A DNA stretch of 16,017 nt from JBCDGZ01 sp038750655 (GTDB lineage: Bacteria; Bacteroidota; Bacteroidia; Chitinophagales; Saprospiraceae): positions 1-16,017 of the forward strand of contig JBCDGZ010000157.1 of the NCBI GenBank assembly GCA_038750655.1, given 5' to 3'. The position numbers and the translations under genes are program-made. Every line of letters starts with the position of its first letter. Position 1 is the first letter of the stretch. This document shows, piece by piece, positions 7,402 to 14,900 of the stretch. The notes below the pieces were generated by a model. That model saw only the letters and a program-made list of their open reading frames with translations. It did not search any database and was not told the origin of the DNA.

Positions 7402-8001
7402 ATGATCCAAAATTGGAGAACCATAGCGACCATTTTCACACTGAGCCTTCTACTCAGCTGTAGCCTCAGTGCCCAAATTCACCTAGAAAACCCTTCCTTC
7501 GAGGACCCTGCCGATGATGCTACCGTGCCCACCGGCTGGCATCCCTGCAAACAAGGCACTACGCCTGACATCCTTCCCGGCTCCTGGGGCGTACAACAAG
7601 AGGCCTCCGACGGCGAAACCTACATGGGCCTTATCACCCGAGCCGACGGCACCTGGGAAAGCGTCGGCCAGCGCCTCCGAAAGCCCCTCAAAGCCAAAGA
7701 TTGCTACACCTTTAGCCTCGACCTATCGCGCTCCGATGCCTATGCCGGCTACGTCCTGCCGCTCAAGCTGGTTGTCTGGGGCGGCCGCAAGCGTTGCAGC
7801 AAAGACCAAAAACTAGGCGAAACCGAGCTGATCAAGCACACCGAATGGAAAAACTATAAATTCCAGTTCGTCCCCAAAGCACAGATCAACTATATCATCT
7901 TTGAAGCCCAATATATGGATGGGATTTATTTCTCGTACGAAGGGAACATCTTGCTGGATGCTTGTTCGGCGATTTTTTCTTGCCAGCGGGCTTCGTTGTA
8001 G
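7402..8001 (+). CDS. Exported beta-sandwich (galactose-binding-like) protein
   Basis: The 199-residue protein starts with an export signal, MIQNWRTIATIFTLSLLLSCSLSAQ. It could be cut after SAQ, or lipidated at Cys20 in LLSC. The mature part begins IHLENPSFEDPA and contains GWHPC, the stretch SDGETYMGLITRADGTWESVGQ and a Trp/Tyr-rich C-terminal half. This pattern resembles jelly-roll, carbohydrate-binding-like domains at the N-terminus of bacteroidetal surface proteins ("NPSFE" opening). Here the domain stands alone, so it may be a free binding protein or a truncated relic of a longer protein. The final residues (CSAIFSCQRASL) look unlike a normal domain end, and the stop codon's last base is the first base of the repeat element at 8001-8224. 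Ligand and role are not evident. Confidence 0.7.
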   Translation: MIQNWRTIATIFTLSLLLSCSLSAQIHLENPSFEDPADDATVPTGWHPCKQGTTPDILPGSWGVQQEASDGETYMGLITRADGTWESVGQRLRKPLKAKDCYTFSLDLSRSDAYAGYVLPLKLVVWGGRKRCSKDQKLGETELIKHTEWKNYKFQFVPKAQINYIIFEAQYMDGIYFSYEGNILLDACSAIFSCQRASL

Positions 8002-8224
8002 CGCCTTTGGCGCTTGGGTGGACGGGTGGAATGCCTGCGGCATTTTGGTGGACGGTGGACGGTTGCCCTTGATCGTAGTAACGTAGGTACTTAACAGAAG
8101 GCTATCTACCAAGGCGCTAAAGCCGCCTTTTAATATCCATAGCACCGCAGGTGCCAAGAAAAACCGTCAACCGTCAACCAAAGCGTCAAAGACGCCGACC
8201 GTCCACCCCCAGCGCCAAAGGCGC
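8001..8224. repeat. Inverted-repeat element with triplet-loop hairpins and heptamer repeats
   Basis: Five short perfect hairpins share one design, a 5-6 bp stem around three bases: GCGCC-TTT-GGCGC (8001-8013), AATGCC-TGC-GGCATT (8030-8044), GCACC-GCA-GGTGC (8142-8154), GCGTC-AAA-GACGC (8183-8195) and GCGCC-AAA-GGCGC (8212-8224). A looser sixth is at 8111-8129. Between them are heptamer repeats: GGTGGAC type on the left (8016-8029, 8046-8064) and the complementary CCGTCAA/CCGTCCA type on the right (8164-8179, 8199-8207). The outer 25 bases (8001-8025) match the reverse complement of 8199-8224 with one mismatch and one gap, so the whole unit is a large inverted repeat. It fills the gap between two convergent stop codons, where it could act as a two-way terminator. 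It resembles REP/MITE-like intergenic repeats, but I cannot name a family. Confidence 0.7.
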
Positions 8225-8227
8225 CCG

Positions 8228-8641
8228 CTACTGCTCAATCTCCTCGGCTAACTTCGTCGTTTCCTCCACCAATCGCTCCATATCCTTCTCCAAAGCCTCC
8301 TTATCTCCATCCGACATCCCCTCTTGGTCCGACAGCTTGTTCTTCAGTTCATCCTTCTGGTTCTCCAAGTCGGAGATGCGATCGAGGAAGTCCTTACTGT
8401 CGCTGGCTTTGTCCTTCATTTTGCCGAACAGCTCACCGATTTTATCGAGGGCATTGTCGTACTTTCCGGCGTCGAATTTGGCGCGCTCCGTTTTGATCAG
8501 CTTGCCGACGGATTTTCCAACTTCCTTAATTTCCTGGAAAATCTTTCTCGACGACTCCTTTTCTTCCGGTGTTCCGAGGAAATAATTATAGACGATTACA
8601 CCGATTACCAATAAGGCAACCAGTTTCAAAATACTTTTCAT
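8228..8641 (-). CDS. Membrane-anchored coiled-coil protein, hypothetical
   Basis: The 137-residue protein has one N-terminal hydrophobic helix (about 4-21, ILKLVALLVIGVIVYNYF). The rest is highly charged and helical, with heptad-like patterning strongest from about residue 78 to the end (DRISDLENQKDELKNKLSD and later), which suggests a coiled coil. There is no lipobox and no enzymatic motif. It could be a membrane-tethered spacer or oligomerising subunit; I recognise no family. The gene is isolated: its 3' end meets the repeat element at 8224 after three bases, and its 5' side faces leuS across a 215-base divergent region. No consensus promoter is visible upstream on this strand. Confidence 0.75.
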   Translation of the reverse strand: MKSILKLVALLVIGVIVYNYFLGTPEEKESSRKIFQEIKEVGKSVGKLIKTERAKFDAGKYDNALDKIGELFGKMKDKASDSKDFLDRISDLENQKDELKNKLSDQEGMSDGDKEALEKDMERLVEETTKLAEEIEQ

Positions 8642-8732
8642 GGTTTATTTTTTTAATGCAAGTTACGATGAGAAACGATGTTTTTATAGCAGTAACGAAT
8701 AAACAAATTTTTAGGCAAATATCCCAATTTTC

Positions 8733-8740
8733 TATATTTT
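8733..8740 (+). promoter_or_regulatory. Possible -7 element for leuS
   Basis: TATATTTT at 8733-8740 matches seven of eight positions of TAnnTTTG. The region at the expected -33 distance is T-rich but has no TTTG. If used, the leuS leader would be about 110 bases. The leader contains a small hairpin CCAAT-TCCC-ATTGG (8746-8759). I see no run of leucine codons or T-box-like sequence. Confidence 0.3.
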
Positions 8741-8856
8741 CGCCCCCAATTCCCATTGGAGCAGTAAGCACCGTTACGCTTGCGAAACTTTTTATATACC
8801 AAAGGAGTTGAACAAACAATTCTATTTCAACAACTTTTCAAACCTCACAAGGCCCT

Positions 8857-11721
8857 ATGGAGTACAATCCCCGGAATATTGAGCACAAGTGGAGAAAATA
8901 CTGGGATGAACATAAGATTTACCAAATCTCCAACGACAGTGATCGTCCCAAATATTATGTCCTGGACATGTTTCCTTACCCCTCCGGAGCCGGGCTACAC
9001 GTAGGCCACCCCCTGGGCTACATCGCCTCGGACATCTTTGCTCGCTACAAACGCCTGAGTGGCTTCAACGTGCTGCACCCGATGGGCTACGATGCCTTCG
9101 GCTTGCCAGCAGAGCAGTACGCTATTCAATCCGGTGTACATCCTGCCGTTTCTACTGATCAAAACATCGCCAAGTACCGTCAGCAGATGGATAACCTGGG
9201 CTTTAGTTTTGACTGGGATCGGGAGGTGAAGACTTCTGAGCCGGGCTATTACAAATGGACGCAATGGATTTTCTTGCAGCTCTTTGAGCACTTCTATGAT
9301 TTGGAGGCTGGAAATGCCTTGCCGATTGGTGAATTGATTGCCCGATTTGAGAAGGAGGGGAATAGGAGCGTTAAGGCGGCCAACGGCCAGGAAGAGACCT
9401 TCACGGCGGATAAATGGAAGGCCATGTCGGCTAAACAACAAGCAGAGGTATTGATGAATTATCGACTGGCTTACAGGCGAACCAGCTATGTCAATTGGTG
9501 TGAAGCTTTAGGTACCGTCTTGGCCAATGATGAGGTGAAAGATGGTTTGTCGGAGCGCGGAGGCCACCCCGTTGAGCGTCGGGCCATGCTGCAATGGTCT
9601 TTGCGCATCACGGCCTACGCCGAGCGTTTGCTGAACGATTTGGATACAGTCAATTGGTCGGATTCGCTGAAGGCACAACAGCGCAATTGGATTGGTCGAT
9701 CAGAAGGCGCGCAGTTGTTTTTTGAGGTGAAAGATTCTGAGGAAAAAATCGAGATTTTTACTACTCGTCCTGATACCATTTTCGGAGCTACTTATATGGT
9801 GTTGGCCCCTGAGCATCCGCTGGTAGATGATTTGACGACAGATGATTGCCTGGAACAGGTAGGAGATTACTTAAAATACGTTGGTTCGAGGACGGAGCGA
9901 GAGCGCATGGCCGAAGTCAAAGAGGTTACCGGCTGCTTCATCGGGGCCTACGCCATCAATCCTTTTAATGGCAAAGAAATTCCCATCTGGATTGGTGAGT
10001 ACGTGCTGATGGAATACGGAACGGGGGCTATTATGGCGGTGCCTAGTGATGATGAGCGCGATCAGGCTTTTGCCAAAAAGTTTGGCTTAGAGATCATTGA
10101 TGTGGTGGATAAAACAGATTATCCGGGGGCGGGGCTGCACGATAAGATTGGCAAGATGATCAACTCGGATTTTCTGACCGGAATGGAAGTTAAAGACGCT
10201 ATTCAGGCGACTAATGATAAAATTGAGGAAAAAGGCATTGGGAAGCGCCGGATCAACTACAAACTGCGCGATGCCAACTTCAGCCGCCAGCGCTACTGGG
10301 GTGAGCCCTTCCCGATCACCTACGACGAGCAAGGCATTGCCCATGCTAACGCCGTCAGCGAACTGCCGTTGGAACTCCCGGAGCTGGAAGATTTCAAACC
10401 GGCCTCCGGCGGCCAGTCGCCGCTGGCCCGCCGCGAAGATTGGGTGCAACTGCCCAATGGCCACCGCCGCGAGACCGATACCATGCCCGGCTTCGCCGGC
10501 TCTTCTTGGTACTTCCTGCGCTATATGGATGCCCACAACACCGATGCCTTTGCCAGCCAGGAGGCGATCAATTACTGGCAGGACGTCGATCTGTACGTTG
10601 GCGGGACTGAGCACGCCGTCGGCCACCTGATGTATTCCCGCTTTTGGCACAAATTCCTCTACGATAAGGGGCTGGTACCCACCAACGAGCCGTTCAAAAA
10701 ACTGATCAATCAGGGGATGATTCAGGGCGTTATCGAGTATTTGTACCTGATGAAGGAGAAGCGAGAGGGCTATAATCATTTCATGTGCTCCAGAATGGCG
10801 GCCCAGAAAGGCATCACCGAATTTGCTAAAATCCCCGTCCACATCGATTTCGTTCAAGCCTACGGCAGCGACGAGTCCCATCTGAATGTGGACAGCATCA
10901 AAAAATTCATCGACTGGCGGCCAGATTATACCGATGCCATCTTCGAATGCGGCAATGGCATTTTCCACAACGGCGTCTTCACCCCCAACGCAGACGCTAC
11001 CGATAGTACGCTGTATACCCACTCCGAAGTCGGAAAAATGTCGAAACGCTATTACAATGTGGTCAATCCTGATGATGTAATTGAGCGCTACGGTTCGGAT
11101 TGTTTCCGCATGTACGAGATGTTTCTGGGGCCAATTGAGCAATCCAAGCCTTGGAATACCAATAGCATTGACGGTGTCTCCAAGTTCCTGCGCAAACTGT
11201 GGAGCTTGTTTTACGATGAAAAGGGCAATTTCCTGGTAGCAGAAGGGGAGGCCTCAAAAGAAGAATTGAAAGCCCTGCATGCGGCGATTAAAAAGGTTCG
11301 CAATGACATCGAGCGTTTTGCTTTCAATACCTGTGTGAGTGCTTTTATGGTTTGTGTTAATGAATTGCGCCGGTTGAAATGCCACAAAAAAGTGATCTTG
11401 AAAGACCTGGTCGTGCTGCTGGCGCCCTTCGCTCCACATTTGACAGAGGAGTTGTGGGAGCTGTTGGGCGAACAACCCAGTGTCCATTTGAGTAGCTATC
11501 CTGAGCATAATGAAGATTTTTTGAAGGAGGATTCTACTACTTACCCTATTGCGATCAATGGCAAGACCAGAGGGAAGGCCGATTTTCCTGCGGATGCTAG
11601 TCGGGAAGACCTGTCGGCCGCAGCGGTGGACTTGGATGTGGTGAAAAAATGGGCGGATGGTAAGACGATTCGTAAGGTCATCGTTGTGCCTGGTCGCATG
11701 ATTAACATTGTGGTGAGTTAG
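8857..11721 (+). CDS. leuS: Leucyl-tRNA synthetase
   Basis: LeuRS charges tRNA-Leu with leucine in the cytoplasm. The 954-residue protein has the class I HIGH motif as HVGH (48-51, within YPSGAGLHVGHPLGY) and the KMSKR loop (727-731). The CP1 editing domain is present (TTRPDTIFGATYMVLAPEHP, and GTGAIMAVPSDDERD with the conserved Asp402). The C-terminal domain includes AINGKTRGKADFP and ends RKVIVVPGRMINIVVS. It is about 90 residues longer than the common bacterial form, owing to inserts seen in bacteroidetal LeuRS: one near residues 150-190, and another before KMSKR (about 625-720), in the position of the leucine-specific domain. At residue 398 the editing motif has Asp where many bacteria have His (VPxHDxRD). 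Codon composition changes along the gene, with C-rich third positions near 8940-9110 and 10250-10650. Confidence 0.97.
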   Translation: MEYNPRNIEHKWRKYWDEHKIYQISNDSDRPKYYVLDMFPYPSGAGLHVGHPLGYIASDIFARYKRLSGFNVLHPMGYDAFGLPAEQYAIQSGVHPAVSTDQNIAKYRQQMDNLGFSFDWDREVKTSEPGYYKWTQWIFLQLFEHFYDLEAGNALPIGELIARFEKEGNRSVKAANGQEETFTADKWKAMSAKQQAEVLMNYRLAYRRTSYVNWCEALGTVLANDEVKDGLSERGGHPVERRAMLQWSLRITAYAERLLNDLDTVNWSDSLKAQQRNWIGRSEGAQLFFEVKDSEEKIEIFTTRPDTIFGATYMVLAPEHPLVDDLTTDDCLEQVGDYLKYVGSRTERERMAEVKEVTGCFIGAYAINPFNGKEIPIWIGEYVLMEYGTGAIMAVPSDDERDQAFAKKFGLEIIDVVDKTDYPGAGLHDKIGKMINSDFLTGMEVKDAIQATNDKIEEKGIGKRRINYKLRDANFSRQRYWGEPFPITYDEQGIAHANAVSELPLELPELEDFKPASGGQSPLARREDWVQLPNGHRRETDTMPGFAGSSWYFLRYMDAHNTDAFASQEAINYWQDVDLYVGGTEHAVGHLMYSRFWHKFLYDKGLVPTNEPFKKLINQGMIQGVIEYLYLMKEKREGYNHFMCSRMAAQKGITEFAKIPVHIDFVQAYGSDESHLNVDSIKKFIDWRPDYTDAIFECGNGIFHNGVFTPNADATDSTLYTHSEVGKMSKRYYNVVNPDDVIERYGSDCFRMYEMFLGPIEQSKPWNTNSIDGVSKFLRKLWSLFYDEKGNFLVAEGEASKEELKALHAAIKKVRNDIERFAFNTCVSAFMVCVNELRRLKCHKKVILKDLVVLLAPFAPHLTEELWELLGEQPSVHLSSYPEHNEDFLKEDSTTYPIAINGKTRGKADFPADASREDLSAAAVDLDVVKKWADGKTIRKVIVVPGRMINIVVS

Positions 11722-11807
11722 GGACGCGCGTTAGTTTAGGACATTGTAAAAGAATTGCTAAATTCTGGTTGTCAGGGTTTAAAGTTTCCGGAAAATTATT
11801 CCAGCTC

Positions 11808-11834
11808 AGTAAATTTCCCTAATTTACTCTTTTG
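11808..11834 (+). terminator. Probable weak intrinsic terminator of leuS
   Basis: AGTAAATT (11808-11815) and AATTTACT (11821-11828) form a perfect 8 bp stem around TCCCT, followed by CTCTTTTG. The stem is AT-rich and the T-run short, so termination may be partial. It lies 86 bases after the leuS stop. Confidence 0.45.
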
Positions 11835-11867
11835 TCGGTGTATTGCGAATAGCGATATGCCACCGAC
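11834..11867 (+). promoter_or_regulatory. Bulged hairpin upstream of the adhesin gene
   Basis: GTCGGTG (11834-11840) pairs with CACCGAC (11861-11867). Directly inside, TATTGC (11841-11846) pairs with GCGATA (11852-11857) with one G-U pair and a GAATA loop, leaving TGC (11858-11860) as a bulge. The result is a 13 bp hairpin ending 35 bases before the adhesin start codon. With no T-tract after it, a role in the adhesin leader is as likely as a second terminator for leuS. Confidence 0.4.
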
Positions 11868-11902
11868 TTACATTACATCCCAATACCGGAAACGAACCTA
11901 CT

Positions 11903-14900
11903 ATGCAGAGAACTAGACTTTATCGCTGTTCTTTACTACTGACCATTCCTTTGCTTTTGCTCTCCTTCGCTGCTGCTCCACCGGAGACTACTACTGCCTT
12001 TGCCGATTGTCAAATCAATTTTAATATTCCTGATAACAGCTGTACGGCCGCTAGTCGTTACCTGTACACCGTCGATAATGCGCCGGGAAGTAGCCTGGGC
12101 AATGACCTTGTTTTACTGGAAGTACGCATCATCATTGACCATAGCTGGGATGCGGACATGGACATCTTTTTGCGCTCGCCATCGGGAGTAGAAGTTGAAT
12201 TGTCTACCGATAATGGGGGAGGGGCCGACAATTACGGCGACCCTAGTGATGCGACCTGCCAAAGCTTCACTGCCTTTACCATGAATGCCTGTACGGCTAT
12301 CATTGATGCACAAGCACCATTCATTGGCCGTTTCCTTCCCGAGGGCAATCTCTACGATTTTCACGACGGCAGTGACCCCAACGGCGACTGGGTTCTGCAG
12401 GTTTGTGATGATGGAACCAATGACAGTGGTACTCTAGAGTTTTTTGAGCTGGTTTTTGGCACCAATACTTGTACAACACCTACCGAAGTGGTATTGAGTA
12501 ATCAAACTGCTTCCACCCTCGTGCTCAACTGGCAATCGGCCAACAACGGCAATTGCCAGCAGACTTATATCGAGTATGGCCCCCCGGGCTTCCCCCCTGG
12601 TACCGACAACACCCCCGGCGACGGCACCCTCATCAGCCTGGCCTGTGACGCCACACTCCCTTACACCATCAGCGGCCTCCCCGAGCTGACCAGCTACGAC
12701 GTCTACGTTCGCCAAGCCTGCGGCAGCGGCGACTTTAGCCTCAACTCCTGCGTCCTCAACGCCGCCACCGAATGCGCCACTGACCCCATCACCATCCTCG
12801 ACGACTTCGACAGCCAAAGTACCTGCGAAACCAATTGCGGCGCCTCCTGCCCCCTCAATGGAAGCTGGTACAACACCAGCGATGACGATTTCGACTGGCT
12901 GGTTGACAACATGGGCACTACCTCTACCAATACCGGCCCCGAAGATGACATCAGCGGCGGCGGCAATTACCTCTACATCGAAGCCTCCGGCCGAGGCTGT
13001 CGCGACGCCAATCAAGCCATTCTACAATCCAACTGCATCTTAGTCAATGCGGCCTCCGGCACCTGCCACCTGTCCTTCTACTATCACCTCTTCGGCAACG
13101 GTACCGGCCAGCTAGACTTACAAATCACCAACTCTGGTGACCCCAACTGGACCAGCCTGTGGACCCTCAGCGGCGATCAGGGCGACGAATGGTTCAAACA
13201 ATATATCGACCTAAGTGCCTATCACAATCAACTGGTACAACTGCGTTTTATCGCCTCCGACATTACTGGTTTTCGAGGAGATATGGCCCTCGATCAAATT
13301 GAATTCTACGGCGCTATTGACTTCGGCGACGGCGGCAATGTTTACTACGCCGATACCGATGGCGATGGCTACGGCGATCCCAACCACAGTATCGCCCTCT
13401 GCTTCCCCCTGCCGCCCGCCGGCTATGTCGATGATGATACCGATTGCGATGATACTCAAGCCGCAATCAACCCTGCGGCTACCGAAATCCCCTGCAACGG
13501 CATCGACGAAAACTGCAACGGCGATGCGGATGATACCATCATCCCCGACCCGGAGGTGCTGGATGTTATAACCTGCCGAGGAGCTACCGCCACCATCCTC
13601 CCCAATCATCCTCCCGTCGCGACCTACTATTGGTTCGATCTGCCGGGAGCGGTCGATCCAATCGCAACTGGAGACAGTCTGATTACTGCCCCGCTGACTT
13701 CCCCCAAAACTTACTACCTGGTCGACTCAGCGGCGGGAATTTGCAACAGCCAGCGAGTAGCCGTAAGCGTCAGTCTGGCCTCTAACCCCGATCTGTTCAG
13801 TACCGATCTTCCGGCGATTTGTTCCGGCGAAAGTTTTGACCTGAGCAATGTCAATATCACGGATCAAAATGGAACCGGAGGGACGATTAGTTTCCACAGT
13901 GCCAGTCCGGCGACGGCAGCCAATGAGCTGTCTTCGAGTGTGGTAAGCCCGGCGGCCAATCAGCTCTTTTACGCCTTGTCTACGACGGCCGATGGTTGTA
14001 CGGATGAGTGGGCGATTCCTGTTCAGGTCATTCCGGGGCCGCAGGCGGTCATCGCACCGGGAGGCCAACTGAATCTGTGTAGCAATGGGCGTACGGTGCT
14101 TTCGGCGGTCCCTTCCAACAGCGGGCTCCCTCCCTTCGCTTACCAGTGGAGTACGGGGCAAGCGACGACTTCCATTGCTGTGGCGGCTGGAACGCCGGGC
14201 AGCGCTGCTTTCTACGGCCTGACGGTGACGGACGGCAACGGTTGTACGGCAGCAACGGAGGTCGAGGTGCTAACAAACAATAGCATCAGTTCAGTGGCCA
14301 TTGATTCGGTGGCGAATGTCAGCTTTTGCGACGGTGATGACGGGGCCATTCATTTACAAGCATTAAACGGGCAGGGGCCTTATCAGTACACCTGGACGGG
14401 GCCAGCGAATGGCAGCGTACCGGGCGTGACGGGGCCTTTTAGTATCAATAATTTGAAACAGGGCTCTTATCGAGTGACTATTACCGACAGTTCGCCCTTG
14501 GGCTGCCAATTGATTATTCCTGTGATTTTGGTCAACGGACCTTCCGTGATTATTGATCCTAATGTGATTATTGAGGAGGCGAGCTGCCACGGTGCAATGG
14601 ATGGAAGCATTGATTTGACGGTTACGGCTAATAATCCCCAATTTACTTGGAGCAATGATGCACAGACAGAAGACTTGGCAAATATCAGTGCTGGGATCTA
14701 CTCCGTGACGGTTACGGATGGTTCCTGTTCTAATGCGCTGAATGGAATTATCGTTGGACAGCCAGCGCCATTGGAGGCTTTGGTGATTGAGCAACAGGCC
14801 TTGAGTTGCAATGGTGGAGCTGATGGAGCTATTGATATTCGGCCGCAGGGCGGTACGGCGCCCTATAGTTTTACGTGGAGCAACGGTAAGCAGACGGAAG

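Noticed and set aside
8016..8207. Heptamer repeats as a CRISPR array
   Set aside because: The repeated units are 7 bases long with no spacers of constant length and no adjacent cas genes; they belong to an inverted-repeat element.
8151..8585. Plus-strand 144-codon frame (MPRKTVNRQPKRQ...)
   Set aside because: It starts inside the repeat element and then runs antisense through the coiled-coil gene; its Ser-rich content is the shadow of that gene's codons.
8780..8856. Leucine-rich attenuation peptide before leuS
   Set aside because: The frame from TTG 8780 has only scattered leucine codons and no terminator/antiterminator pair is visible.
10087..11142. 351-codon minus-strand frame inside leuS
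   Set aside because: It is antisense to well-conserved leuS sequence, has no recognisable motifs, and is explained by the C-rich third positions of leuS in this stretch.
12434..13015. 193-codon minus-strand frame, Ala/Gly/Val-rich
   Set aside because: It lies opposite the fibronectin- and MAM-like part of the adhesin, is of extreme low complexity, and ends without any domain; it is a composition shadow.
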